A stretch of DNA of 64,000 nucleotides from Silurus meridionalis (GCF_014805685.1 NC_060886.1:12793108-12857107); one strand, 5' to 3'; counted from the stretch's first letter, positions 41,490 to 53,608 are shown. The notes: generated by a model from the sequence alone, not told the origin. A program made the numbers and translations.

Positions 41490-41814
41490 GTTCACCTATT
41501 ATTTTAACAATCGATTAGATTGATTAGTTGCCTTAAACATAAGTCAAGTTTGATGGCCTCTTGACTTTATTTTGTTTGTGGGTATGAGCAGTATGGTATG
41601 TTTAACACTATCAGGACTCTTTACGGTTTCTGTGGACATGAGACCATGAGGTGTAAACACTTCTCATAGATTGGCATGTCACAGTAGGAGCTGGACACAT
41701 TCTGTTTACATCAAGGACCACCATAGTGCACCCTATTAAACAGCTGTCTAAGGTTTGATAACTGATCTGGGTGGTGCTCCAAAAACAATGTCAGTTTCAT
41801 AGATAATTGGAGCA
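40272..41814. other. gene-free interval between LINE fragments
   Basis: Noncoding. Contains an (ATT)n tract at about 41461-41489. Confidence 0.4.
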
Positions 41815-42995
41815 ATTTTGAGGGCAAGGCTGGCCTGTTAGGGCGGGACAGTATCCATCCCACTCGGGAAGGTGCTGCTCTCATTTCTTGTAGTATAGGT
41901 CATAGTCGCGGAACAGCACTAGTTAACAAGTGACTGTCCAGAGCCAAGGCCAGGGAGCAGACAGACAGGCTAAACCGACCATCTGCTAGCTGCACAGAGT
42001 CATCACTCAGGATCCACCAAATTGAGACTGAGTGAAACCAAAATGTTGGAATTCTCAGAAAGTAATCTGATTAAGTAACCTGATTAACATTTAATTAAAT
42101 AGGACTGAATGCACAGCCAGCACCTCTGATCTAAAGATAGGATTGTCAAAAGCGCTGACTATAAACTAAATTATTACCGACCAGGAGTTTAATATAATGG
42201 GTTTGACAGAAACGTGGATTAAACCGAATGAATATGTAGCAATAAATGAAGCGAGTCCTCCTGGGTATAGTAACATACACCAGCCCCGTCTAAATGGCAG
42301 AAGAGGTCCAAGCATCACACAAAAACTAAACACAAATGTAAATCTTTGAGGTTCTTCACACCAACATAAAATATTTAGTGTCCAAAAGTAGGTCTAGTCA
42401 GACAATTCCGTAAATTATTATTTATAGACCCCCAAAGTCCTACTCTGATTTTCTCATAGAATTTGCAGATTTCATCACAAATTTAGCTACTTCTTTAGAC
42501 AAAGCATTAATTGTTGGTGACTTTAATATTTATTTTGATTATCAGGAAGAGTCCTTAAGAGCAGCAGTTGTGTCCATTCTAGAGACTAGATTCAGAATGT
42601 TATAGGACCCACTCATAGTGGTGGACACACTCTTGATTTGTTATTAACATTTGGATAAAAAAATATATATAATTCCACAGTCTGAAGCTATTTCAGACCA
42701 TTACCTCATCGCTTTTAAAATCTGCCTCAGTCATTGTATTAGTACCTCACCATGTTACTGTGTTAAGTGTACATTCACGTCAGTTACAGCAGCAAGTTTT
42801 ATCAATAATCTTACAAAAATTACGATATTAATTAGAACTTTTTTAATAATAAAGTTGAAAACATCAGGCAAGAAATCCAGACAATCAATTACAAAGTTTT
42901 ACTCCTATTTCAACTTGATTTAATTTATTTCCTCATCAAAATCATCAACCTGCATTCTCGATCCCTTGCCTACATATTTCTTCAAACAGATAATT
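41815..42995 (+). mobile_element. L2-type LINE, copy B, decayed endonuclease part
   Basis: Same family as copy A. It retains the endonuclease part (LTETWIKPNEYVAINEASPP, VGDFNI) missing from A. From about 42630 it aligns with the start of A, then shows a deletion of several hundred bases relative to A near 42833, and ends near the ITPEV-equivalent region. Multiple stops. Confidence 0.8.
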
Positions 42996-43009
42996 CCTGA
43001 ACAGACAGA

Positions 43010-44225
43010 TACAGTGTTAAAAGAAATAGGTTTAAGTGATTTATATACGGAGAGACTTCCATCCAGGACAAAGAGACTATACATATTTAAAGAAGGAAAA
43101 GACATCTACAGAGACAGCAGGAAAGGAGAAGTGTAGGAGAGTGAAGTTATTGGAAAGAGTAGTGGAAGCCAGGCTGAGAGTAGAAATGACCATCTGTGAG
43201 CAACAGTATGGTTTCATGCCGAGGAAAAGCACCACAGAGACATTATTTGCTTTGAGAATGTTGATAGAGAAGTATAGATTAGGGCAGAAGAAGTTGCATT
43301 GTGTGTTTGTGGATGTAGTGTGGATGTGGAAGTATATGTGAGGGTGGTGCAGGACATGTATGAGGACAGTGTGACAGCAGTGAAGTGTGCAGTAGGAACA
43401 ACAGACTGGTTTAAGTTGGAGATGGGATTGCATCAAGTATCGGCTCTGAGCCCTTTCCTGTTTGCAGTTGTGATGGACAGGTTGACAGACGAGGTCAGAC
43501 AGGAGTCTCCATGGACTATGATGTTTGCGGATGATATTGTGATTTGTGGTAAGTGTAGGGAGCAGGTTGAGAAGAGCCTGGAGTGGTGGAAGTACACGCT
43601 GTGGTTGCGGTTGCAGAGATAAGAGGTGGAGAAGGTGGAGGAGTTTAAGTACCTGGGGTCAACAGTGCAAAGTAATGTGTGTTAGAGAAGTAAAGAAAAG
43701 AGTGCAGGCAGGGTGGAGTGGGTGGAGAAGAGTGTCAGGAGTGATTTGTGATAGAAGGGTATCTGCAAGAGTGAAAGGGAAAGTTTAGAGGACTGTGGTG
43801 AGACCTGCGGTGTTGTATGGATTAGAGACAGTGGCGTTGACTAATAGACAGGAGGTGGAGCTGGAGGTAGCAGAGCTGAAGATGTTTGAGATTTTCATTG
43901 GGAGATGATGAGTATGGACAGGATTAGAAAGGAGTTTATTAGAGGGACAGCGCATGTACGACATTTTGGGGACAAAGCGAGAGAGGCACGATTGAGATGG
44001 TTTGGACATGGAAGAGGGACATGGGGTATATTGAAATGAGAATGCAGAGGATGGAGCCAACAGGAAGGAGGAAAAACCAAAGACCAAAAAGAAGGTTTAT
44101 GGATGTGGTGAAGGAAGACATGCAGGTAGTTGGTTTGAAAGAGGCAGATGTAGAGGACAGAATAGTATGGAGCCAGATGATCCGCTGTGGCGACCCCTAA
44201 TAGGATCAGCCGAAAGAAGAAGATT
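43010..44225 (+). mobile_element. RTE-like LINE, copy A, 5'-truncated
   Basis: The frames contain RTE-type reverse transcriptase segments ERVVEARLRVEMTICEQQYG, YGFMPRKSTTETLFALRML, GLHQVSALSPFLFAVVMDRL and WTMMFADDIVICG (FADD catalytic motif). Stops and deletions break it, including loss of the segment between VFVD and YVRVVQD. The 3' end is CCGCTGTGGCGACCCCT then GGATCAGCCGAAAGAAGAAG, a characteristic tail that also occurs in the SINE at 49179-49398. Confidence 0.8.
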
Positions 44226-45970
44226 GCCAGTATTTAACTATGTTTTACATGAAGGAGACTTGCCACTCTTATGGCAAGAAGCCGTTATTTCTGTGATTTC
44301 AAAAGAGGGGAAAAGTAAACAATACTGCACAGTTATAGACTAATCTCTGTCCTGAATATGAATTATAAGGTATTTGTCTCAATCCTAGATAAAAGGCTTG
44401 AATTGATAATGCTGGATCTAATTAACTCTGATCAATCTGGTTTCATTCGGGGTAGGCAAACGCAACGCAACACAACATTACACGGACTCTCCATATTGTC
44501 AATCATAATAAAGATTATAATTTACACGCTGTCATCCTAAGCCTTGATGCCAAGAAGGCTTTTGACTCAGTCAATTTGTTTTTCTTAGGAGTACTTTCAG
44601 AAATTTCAATTTACATAAGAAATTCATTAAAAAAATTTCAAAACATATATTTGCGTCCCACCACGAGAATTAAAATAAATGGTATTCTATCAAAGACCTT
44701 TGCTCTAGACAGGGATGCCCCTTAACACCTCTCCTCTCTGCATTGTTCATTGAACCTGGGGCAGTAGATCAGGCAAAACTCCAAAATAAAAGGTATTACA
44801 TTAAAGATGATGATCACAAAATAGCACTATTTGCTGATGACAAAGGAAGTTGGTTTTTGAGCTTTGGAAAACATTACAAACTTTTGGATCTTTTTCAGGA
44901 TTGAAATTAAATATTTAAAAAATTTAAGTTTTGTCCTTTAAATACCTATTCAAGTGATCATTGCAGACAAAAATGTAATAATAAAAATAAATAATATAAT
45001 ATAATATAATATAATATAATATAATATAATATAATATAATAATATAATATAATATAATATAATATAATATAATATAAAATAATAATTAGGGTAATAAAAA
45101 AAAAGGACTCTGTATTGAAATGGGGTGCATATGACACTGATTTTAAACCAAATACTTCAGATTTGTGCTTTAGAATATGGGCTAAGAAAGGAATCACTGC
45201 CTGCTGTACTGTAGGAAGATTCAATCAAGATTCTAAGGATTTCCTCAGATATCTTCAGATCCAACAACAATTCTATAAAAAAATTAAAATAGGGACTGAT
45301 GGAGACCCAAATAAGTGCATTAGTTACAATATTCTCCTCACCATACAAAGCTGAACCAATGTCGAATACTGTAACTAAATTATATAGAGCATTACTGGAT
45401 TTACAAAAAGATACATTAAGGAAAGATAGAGGAGAAAGAAAGTGGTATTACCATCTAAACTGATGATTGGGAAAATATTTGTAAACTACAACTGCCAACT
45501 TCCCGCTCCTCATTCTGGAGAGAACTTTGCTGGAAAAATTTTGTTCGTTTTTTCCTTACTCCGAAACAGAAAAACATTTCAGTTGACTACAGCTTTGTAG
45601 GACTTTATATGGGTAAGGTGTGTTAAGATTTCTGGGAAAAGAAGAACAAATATATGTACAGAATAATTCTTGTTTCAAGTAAGCAGTAGCCATAACGAGA
45701 TGCTGGTATAAACCCAATCCGCCAAAAATACAGGATTGGATTGACATTGTAAAAAGTATATTTACTATGGAGAATTTTGTGTGAATAATCAAAAAGACAT
45801 ATTTGATAACTTTTGGTCTAAATGGATTGAGTATAAAACTCATTAAACCAAATATATTTTTTTGTTATAGAACCTATGTATTATGTTTAGATATAGAGAT
45901 TATAAGGGATTCTAACAAATGCCATAAACAAATGTTGTGAATTGTGCAATAAAAACATAAATTACAAAAA
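44226..45970 (+). mobile_element. L1-like LINE relic
   Basis: Fragments of an L1-clade reverse transcriptase: ISVLNMNYKVFVSILDKRLE, SDQSGFIRGRQTQRNTTLHG, LSLDAKKAFDSVN and a degraded LFADD. A C-terminal stretch near 45115-45300 reads LCFRIWAKKGITACC and FLRYLQIQQQF. It has many frame breaks and an internal pentanucleotide array. It ends near an A-rich tail (ACATAAATTACAAAAAAAG). Confidence 0.75.
44990..45076. repeat. (ATAAT)n pentanucleotide microsatellite
   Basis: About 85 bp of ATAAT units with one slip, inside the L1-like relic. Confidence 0.95.
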
Positions 45971-46067
45971 AAGAAAGAAAACATACATGGCATGCGGCTG
46001 TTGTTTCCTGCATCCTTATCAATAGCAACAATCTGCAATTTTAAAGAAACGTTAGTAAAACTTACTG

Positions 46068-46202
46068 TCAGTGGTTTCTTGAGATTCGGTCATGTATCCG
46101 GCCCATGACCTCAACAGCAAGCTGAATGAGAAAACAAACATCAAAGTCATCACTGCTTTTGTCATACCAGCCATTAGACAGCCAGCTGGCATAATAATCC
46201 AT
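46068..46202 (-). CDS. unassigned 44-codon frame, possible remnant of a larger coding sequence
   Basis: On the - strand a short frame begins MDYYASWLSNGWYDKSSDDF, continues DVCFLIQLAVEVMGRIHD and stops after RISRNH. The composition is protein-like (aromatic, charged and hydrophobic residues well mixed) and unlike the repeats around it. The frame stays open upstream of the ATG for several codons. A donor-like GTAAGT directly overlaps the stop region, and an acceptor-like TTTCTCATTCAG lies within it. I do not recognise the protein; it may come from a transposon. No function is proposed. Confidence 0.3.
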   Translation of the reverse strand: MDYYASWLSNGWYDKSSDDFDVCFLIQLAVEVMGRIHDRISRNH

Positions 46203-47240
46203 GAGAAAATGAAACTGTGATTTCAACAAACAAACAAACAAACATTAAATTATTAATGTATGTAATAATATAGATTTAGACTTTCCATTATAGATGTGGA
46301 AATGTCCACATCTTATAGACATGATTATAAGTTTATAATGTAATGACCCACTATGGGAAAAGGAAATGTGAATCTGATACTAAAATTCCTTCATTATACA
46401 CTAGTTCTAGCTCACTAGCAGAAAAAGTGGATCTTGTTGACATTATTGAGCTGCCTTCTTTAGCAGTGTTTAAATGTGATTACTTGTCATTGGGTTTTCC
46501 ACAGTGTAGTCAGAGCAGTACAGCTCATGTCCTTCAGGTAATATTGAGTGACTGTGGCCTAGCAACCATGCTGATTTAAGTCAATACCTCATATATTGCC
46601 TCTCTGTGCCTATCAGTTCCTGTGAAGTCTAAATCTTTTTTCCTCATGGGGTAAATGAGAAAAGAAATAACCTGCAGTCTTTTAAATAGCTGCTAAACGA
46701 GAAGCTCCAGATAATTAAATGAGGGTTAAATAAATGTGTGTTATTTCTAGACAGCAGCATTATGAAAATATATGCAATATGAAATTAAAGTCAAGCCATT
46801 TTATTCATTTCAAATAATTCTGTGCACTAAATGAAATACATAGAGTAGTGCAGAAAAAAAAAGACATTAGAAGTGACCAGTCGAAAACAAGAGAACAGAG
46901 AAAAATAACCTGAACTCAAACCGGTCGAGATAAACATGCTCCTGAAGTTTAAGTGACCACTGTTCCTGCCCCTCTCCCCTCCGTGGATCTTTTCTTACTT
47001 CGTCCAGGCCTGCCTCTGGATGGTGTTCTCTTCGATTTGAGGCCACTCTGTGCAGCTTGGGATGGTTTCTCATCAACAACTTGGGTTGTTCCGGAGTAAG
47101 AACAGCCAGAAGAGCCAGAAGTTCAGCAGCTTCTTTCTGCAAGTCAATCTCTACACTGAAATGCAGCCTGCTAAATGCTAAATGCTCTGTCATGTGCTAG
47201 AGCTATATGGAACGCCAATTGTGTCATTACCACCTCTACT
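46203..47240. other. unassigned interval between the L1-like and Gypsy relics
   Basis: No gene supported. The 108-codon - strand frame at 46867-47193 has no recognised homology and may be transposon-derived. Confidence 0.35.
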
Positions 47241-49060
47241 TACCAGCTACTTCGCTGAGGTGTTTAGCATAGCCACTCACTACGGCCAACCAACTCTTTA
47301 GTTTTCGCCAAGGGTCTTCCTTGCTAACGGAGTATAGCCTTCGTTTCCGCACACTGGCCACTACCAGCAGCTGGATTAAGACCGCTCTACTCGGCACGTA
47401 TCGTCAGGGGCTCTACCAAAACATCAAGATGGCTATGGCAATAGATGACGACGCGCTGGGTCTAAAGGCGTCCATCCAGCGAGCCAGTGGCTGGCCACCT
47501 GTCAATCCTGTGAGGCTAAACCATCACCCCACCCCACTGTCCCTTCCATCCCAGAACCAGAACCAATGCAGATCGGTACCCAACGGCTATCGAGGAGAGA
47601 GTGATACCTTGCGGCAGGGGCATGCCTATATTGTGGTGATCCCAGTCACTTTATCAGTGCTCTGCCCGACCCCCATGTCCGTTGGTAAATACCGTAAACC
47701 TCACCTCTGAAATCACCCACTTATCAAAATTACCGGTCAAAATCATCGCCCCCACGTTATCACTTCTGGTGTTGGCCCTTGTACATTCGGGCTCCTCTGG
47801 AAACTTAATCTCCCAAACGTCTTGAGCACCTTCAGCTGTCCCAGGGGAGAGGGGCTTGGGAGTTCGCCATCCAGACGATCCAGGGGAAGCCTTTAGGACA
47901 TTGTTGGGTGAAATACTTTGCTCCGGTGGTCACCCTACAAGTGGGATTGTTCCATCAAGAGTAGATGCGATTCCTGGTCCTAGAACACTCCACCGCCAGC
48001 ATAATTCTTGGGCGTCCCTGGCTCTCCCGACACTCCCCTAGGTTCTCCTGGAGCCCATGTGACATCATCGACTGGAGCCAACAGTGCCAGAACCACTGTC
48101 TGCACAACCTACCCCAACAACAACCGGCCCTAATTTCCCTAGTATCGACACAAATCGAAAGTCCAGAGACCCACAAGGAAGTGGAGATTCCCCCCTGAGT
48201 AACGGTCCTTCCTGGATGTATTCTGCAAGCAGGCTGCCACTCGCCTACCCCCTCATTATTCTTGGGATGCCAGGTGCCAAGCTGCCAAAGGGTCAAATCT
48301 ACCCTGTCCATCCCAAAGAGCGCAGCTATGGAGACCTATATTCAAGAAGCCTTAAAACAGGGCTTCATCACCCCATCCTCTTCTTCAGCGGCTTCCAGCA
48401 GTGTTCCAGACGTTTATGAATGAAGTGTTCAGACCGTTTCTCCATTGGTTCGTCATCGTATACATTGATGACATCCTCATATAGTCCCAAAGTCTAACGG
48501 AACATCGGGGTCATGTCATCCAAGTACTGGAATGATTATGGGAACACAACCGCAACCTGAAGCTGGAGAAGTGTAAGTTCCACCAATTAAGTAAACAGTT
48601 CCTGGGGTACGGCATCAGTCTATCGGGGGTACAAATGGGCCAGGGGAAGGTCAAGGCAGTTCTAGAGTGGCCTTGTCCAAGCTCCACAAAAGAACTCAAA
48701 TTTTTTCTTGGGATCTTTAATTTCTATCAGAGGTTCATTCGTAATTTCAGTTTGGTCACTGCCCCGCTCACCTCACTTTTAAAGGGTAAAGCCAAAACCA
48801 GAGTCTGGAACCAGGAGGCCGAGGAGGCCTTCATAAAGCTTAAACTAAGGTTCAGTACCACCCCTCTCTTATTACACTCAGATCCCCAATTCCCATTCAT
48901 AGTGGAGATGGACGCCTCCTCCACAGGCATAAGGGCCGCCTTATCTCAACATATGGGTAACCCTCTACGCCTGCAAACCTGTGCCTTCTTCTTCAGAAAC
49001 TCTTTCCCGCAAAACAGAACTATAACATCGGTAATCGAGAACCTCTGGCTATCAAACTAA
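47241..49060 (+). mobile_element. Ty3/Gypsy LTR-retrotransposon relic (gag-pol fragments)
   Basis: In order: a gag-like segment (YRQGLYQNIKMAMAIDDDAL); a protease-like segment with ALVHSGSSGNLISQ, where His replaces the catalytic Asp of DSG; a shortened reverse transcriptase with VYIDDILI near 48456-48480; the connection region (FLGIFNFYQRFIRNFSLVTA); and the RNase H start (FIVEMDASSTGIRAALSQ). The front of the reverse transcriptase is deleted and several stops are present. No LTRs or integrase were identified. It is an inactive fragment ending where an RTE-like copy begins. Confidence 0.85.
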
Positions 49061-49061
49061 A

Positions 49062-50250
49062 TCTAGAAGAGTGGTGGCACTGGTTGGAAGAGGAGACACA
49101 TCCATTTACAGAAATGTGTTGACTAGTGAGGAGAGTGTATTGAGAAGATGGAGGGAGTATTTTGAGCAGCTGATAAACTTTCTTTCGGCTTCTTCCATCA
49201 GGGGTCGCCACAGCGGATCATCCGCATGTTTGATTTGGCACATGTTTTTTACAGTGGATGCCCTTCCTAACACAACCCTCCCCATTTATTCGGGCTTGGG
49301 ACCAGCACAAAGAGTGGCTGGGGTTGGTTCCCTGGCCGGGGATCGAACCCGGGCTGCAGCAATGAGAACGCAACATCCTAACCACTAGACCACCAGGGGA
49401 GCAGCTGATGAACAAGGAAAATAAGAGTAAAGTTTGGATGGTGTGGAGATGGTAAAGCAGGAAGTGAATAGGATAAGTTAGGAGGAAGTAAGAGCAGCGA
49501 TTAAGAGGATGAAGAGTGGAAAGTTGGTTGGACCAGATGACACTGGACAGTGGAATTTTTATCCAGGTTCAACAAGATTTTGGAAGGTAAGAGGATGCTT
49601 GAGGAATGGAAAAGGAGTGTAAACCTTTAAATCTTTAAAGAATAAGGGAGATGTACAGATCTGCAGTAACTACAGGGAGTTGTGGTATTGTATGAGGAAA
49701 TCAGGTGTGTCGGACAAGTATGTGAGGGTGGTGCAGGACATGTGTGAGGACAGTGTGACAACAGTGAAGTGTGCAGTAGGAATGACAGACTGGGTTAAGG
49801 TCAAGTTTGGACTGCATCAAGGATCAGCTCTGAGCCCTTTCCTGTTTGCAGTGGTAATGGACAGGTTGACGGACGAGATCAGACAGGAGTCTCTCTGGAC
49901 TATGATGTTTGCGGATGATATTGTGATTTTGTGGTGAGAGTAGGGAGCAGGTTGAGAAGAGCCTGAAGAGGTGGAGGTACACCCTGGAGAGAGGGGAATG
50001 AAAGTCAGTAGAAGTAAGACAGAGAACGTGTGTGTGAATGAAAGGGAGAGCAGTGGAGTGGGCGCGGTTGCAGGGAGAAGAGGTGGAGAAGGTGGAGGAG
50101 TTCAGGTACCTGGGGTCAACAGTACAAAGTAATGGAGAGTGTGTTAGAGAAGTGAAGAAAAGTGTTCAGGCAGGGTTGAGGGTGGAGACAAGGTGAGGGA
50201 GGCGAAATTAAGATGGTTTGTGTATGTGCAGAGGGGGGACGTAGCAGAGT
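49062..50250 (+). mobile_element. RTE-like LINE, copy B, interrupted by a SINE
   Basis: Same family as 43010-44225: shared YVRVVQDM-EDSVT-VKCAVG, GLHQGSALSPFLFAVVMDRL and WTMMFADDIVI segments. It includes a more 5' part (SEESVLRRWREYFEQL at 49120-49175) that is split by the SINE at 49179-49398. Many stops; inactive. The end near 50250 lacks the family's 3' tail and abuts a Tc1-like fragment. Confidence 0.8.
49179..49398 (-). mobile_element. tRNA-Glu-derived SINE with target-site duplication
   Basis: Read on the - strand, the first 75 bp are tRNA-Glu-like: an A box (TGGTCTAGTGGTTAGGAT), the CTC anticodon in a TTCTCAT loop, and an intact B box (GGGTTCGATCCC) followed by CGGCCAGGGAACCA. A body follows with CTGGTCCCAAGCCCGAATAA. 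The 3' end CCGCTGTGGCGACCCCTGAT then GAAGAAGCCGAAAGAAAG equals the tail of the RTE-like LINE at 44176-44223. The insertion is flanked by a 15-bp duplication of GAGCAGCTGATRAAC (49164-49178 and 49399-49413). It is the least decayed repeat of the cluster. Confidence 0.92.
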
Positions 50251-50600
50251 GAAGGCAAAAGGGCCAACAAGTGCCAAGCATCTCTCGGGGAACTCCTTCA
50301 AGACTGTTGGAAGACCATTTCAGGTGACTACCTCTTCAAGCTCATCAAGAGAATGCCAAGAGTGTGCAAAGCAGTAATCAAAGCAAAAGGTGGCTACTTT
50401 GAAGAACCTAGAAAATGATATTTTTCAGTTGTTTCACACTTTTTTGTTATGTATATAATTCCATATATAATTCCACATGTGTTAATTCATAGTTTTGATG
50501 CCTTCAGTGTGAATCTACAATTTTCATAGTCATGAAAATAAAAAAAAAAACTTTGAATGAGAAGGTGTGTCCAAACTTTTGGTCTGTACTGTATGTGTCT
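50251..50600. mobile_element. Tc1-like 3' end fragment
   Basis: Starts with AAAGGGCCAACAAGTGCCAA, a recurrent internal segment in fish Tc1 families, and ends with AAGGTGTGTCCAAACTTTTG then GTCTGTACTGTA, a terminal inverted repeat. The rest of the element is missing. Confidence 0.65.
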
Positions 50601-50684
50601 GAACACACCAGCTTCCTGCCAGGAGTTTTCATGAAGTATAGCTGGAGAGACCGTGTTGGAACCTATCCTTTCCATGAATCCTTA

Positions 50685-51236
50685 CCAGAGGTGGTAAATA
50701 ACTTTGTACAAAGACTTTGTTTCTGTATTTAAGTAGATTTTTCTTGTATCAATACTTTACTATTTATTTTTTGGACAACTTTTTACTTTTACTAGTTACA
50801 GTTTGTTTTTGTATTTATTTGTTTCCATTTATTACATTTTCAAACCAGACTAGTTACTTTACTTGTAGTCTATTTGGTGACATGATCAATATTTTTTCTT
50901 CTCATTGCGTGCAATTTTCAGCCCATCAGCCTATTTCCTGTCATTGCACTGCCTTTCAACCGATCATCATTTCGTGGTTATCAGGTTTTACAGACGTTGG
51001 CTAGCCTACCAAGCTAACACCGAGCAAGGCAGAAGGCAACAAGAAGTTTGGCTAACGTGGATGAGACAGAGGAAGTCAGCGATGTAAACATGTCTATGAG
51101 TACAAAGACATTCCTGATCACTTGATAATGATAATCTTTTCTCTGCTTGTGTGCTATATGATGGTTGTTCAGCCTGGATACATTCATTAGATAACAAAAT
51201 TTTTTATTTGTTTAGTTTTAATATATTAATATGATG
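50685..51236. mobile_element. hAT-like nonautonomous element, copy 1
   Basis: Begins CAGAGGTGGTAAATAACTTT and proceeds TTAAGTAGATTTTTCTTGTA, TCAATACTTTACTATTTATT, closely parallel to copy 2 starting at 51238. Its internal part near 51130-51185 (CTTTTCTCTGCTTGT, GCCTGGATACATTCA) matches 54560-54610 at the right end of copy 2. Confidence 0.6.
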
Positions 51237-52038
51237 CAGAGGTGGAAAGTAACGAAGTACAAATACTTCGTTACTGTTCTTAAGTAGATTTTTCTGGTAT
51301 CAATACTCCACTATTTATTTTTTGCACAACTTTTTGCTTTCACTCATTACATTTTTACACAAATATCTGTACTTTCTACTTCTTACATTTTCAAACCAGC
51401 CTTGTTACTTTTAGTATTATTTAACAGTAACAGTATTTAATAGTAACGTAATTAGTTAATTTTTTGGGGAGTAACTCAATATTATAATGCATTACTTTTA
51501 AAAGTGACGTTACCCAACACTGGTGAATTCTGAGGGAGTCACTGATGTGAAAATAAACAAAAACAAAGACATTCCTCAACACCAATGGCCAAATATAAGG
51601 GAAATGTTCAAAATTTCGGTGTAAAAAAGTACTGGCTTTGGAGAATTTGCCGTCAAATTCAAGAAAAAGCACATACAGGTAATCTAACGTTTTATTGTTT
51701 TATCTAAGTTTTTTTTTTACAATTTTGTTTGTCTTTTATATAAGGGATGCTGCCACATGTTGCTATTTTTTAAAATAAGAATGTTCTTAATGTTCTTACT
51801 TTCTGTAGTATGTAGCTATCATTTGAAATCTGAGGTTTAGTCAGATAGTTTTAGTTGAAGTATAAATTATAAACTTCCTGTTTGAACTTTAATAAAATGC
51901 ACAGGATAACTCACCTTTAAATCATTCATCATTCGTAAGTCGTCATCATAACTTTGAGTTGTTTTCAAGGACAGCTGGAATAACCCTACAATCTGGGATA
52001 TGGCCTGGTGGCAAATAAACATAAATAAATAAAAATAT

Positions 52039-52044
<6 letters not shown>

Positions 52045-52102
<58 letters not shown>
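52045..52102. repeat. (TA)n-(CA)n microsatellite left of the Tc1 copy
   Basis: About 46 bp of TA followed by a short CA run, ending exactly at the left Tc1 terminal repeat. Confidence 0.95.
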
Positions 52103-52104
<2 letters not shown>

Positions 52105-53608
52105 GTGCGGAAGAAAAAAGTATTTAGTCAGCCACCAATTGTGCAAGTTTTCCCACTTAAAAAGATGAGAGAGGCCTGTAATTTTCATCATCAGTACACT
52201 TCAACTATAAGAGACAAAATAAGAATAAAAAATCCAGAAAATCACATTGATTTTTTTAAAGAATTTATTTGCAAATTATGGTGAAAAATAGGTATTTGGT
52301 GACCTACAAAAAAGCAAGATTTCTGGCTCTCCCAGACCTGTAACAACTTCTTTGAGAGGCTCCTCTGTCCTCCACTTGTTACCTGTAATAAAGGCACATG
52401 TTTGAACTCGTTATCAGTATAAAATGCCCCTGTCCACATTCTGAAACAGTCAGACTCCAAACACCACTATGGCAAAGACTAAAAAGCTGTCAAAGGACAC
52501 CAGAACAAATTTGTAGACCTACACCAGGCTGGGAAGACTGAATCTGAAATAGGTAAGCAGCTCGGTGTGAAGAAATCAACTGTGCGAGCAATTATTAGAA
52601 AATGGAAGACAAACAAGACCACTGATAATCTCCCTCGATCTATGGCTCCATGCAAGATCTCACCCCGTGGGGTCAAAATGATCACAAGAATGGCGAGCAA
52701 AAATCTCAAAAACACACGGAGGGATCTAGTGAATGACCTGCAGAGAGCTGGGACCAAAGTGACAAAGGCTACCATCAGTAACACACTACGCCGCCAGGGA
52801 TTCAAATCCTGCAGTGCCAGACGTGTCCCCCTGCTTAAGCCAGTACATGTCCGGGCCCGTCTGAAGTTTGCTAGAGAGGATTGGGAGAATGTCATATGGT
52901 CAGATGAAACCCAAATACAACTTCTTGGTAAAAACTCAACTTGTTGTGTTTGGAGGAGAAAGAATGCTGAGTTGCATCCAAAGAACACCAAGCATGGGGG
53001 CATGGGGGTGGAAACATCATGCTTTGGGGCTGTTTTTCTGCAAAGGGATCAGGACGACTAAACGTGTAAAGGAAAGAATCAATGGGGCCATGTATCATGA
53101 GATTTTGAGTAAAAACCTCCTTCCATCAGCAAGAGCAATGAAGATGAAATGTCGCTGGGTCTTTCAGAATGACAATGATCCAAAACACACTGCCTGGGCA
53201 ACAAAGGAGTGGTTTCATAAGAAGCATTTAAAGGTCCTGGAGTGGCCTAGCCAGTCTCCAGATCTCAATCCCATAGAAAATCTTTGGAGGGAGTTGAAAA
53301 TCCGTGTTGCCCAGCGACAGCCCCAAAACATCACTGCTCTAGAGGAGATCTGCATGGAGGAATGGGCCAAACTACCAGCAACAGTGTGTAAAAACCGTGT
53401 GGAGACTTACAGACATCTTTTGATCTCTGTCATTGCCAACAAAAGGTGTATAACAAAGTATTGAGATGAACTTTTGTTATTGACCAAATATTTATTTTCC
53501 ACCATAATAGCAAATAAATTCTTAAAAAATCGGGCAATGTGATTTTCTGGATTTTTTTTCTCATTTTGTCTTTAATGAAAATTACAGGCCTCTCTCATCT
53601 TTTTAAGT

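Noticed and set aside
46867..47193. 108-codon frame on the - strand
   Set aside because: No recognised family, in transposon-derived surroundings, no splice context. Not enough to call a gene.
48635..49060. Reverse-transcriptase-like frame as a host gene
   Set aside because: Contiguous with Gypsy gag, protease and YIDD segments and interrupted by stops; it is a dead retroelement.
49322..49398. Possible functional tRNA-Glu gene on the - strand
   Set aside because: The tRNA-like head runs straight into a SINE body, is flanked by target-site duplications, and its anticodon stem is mismatched.
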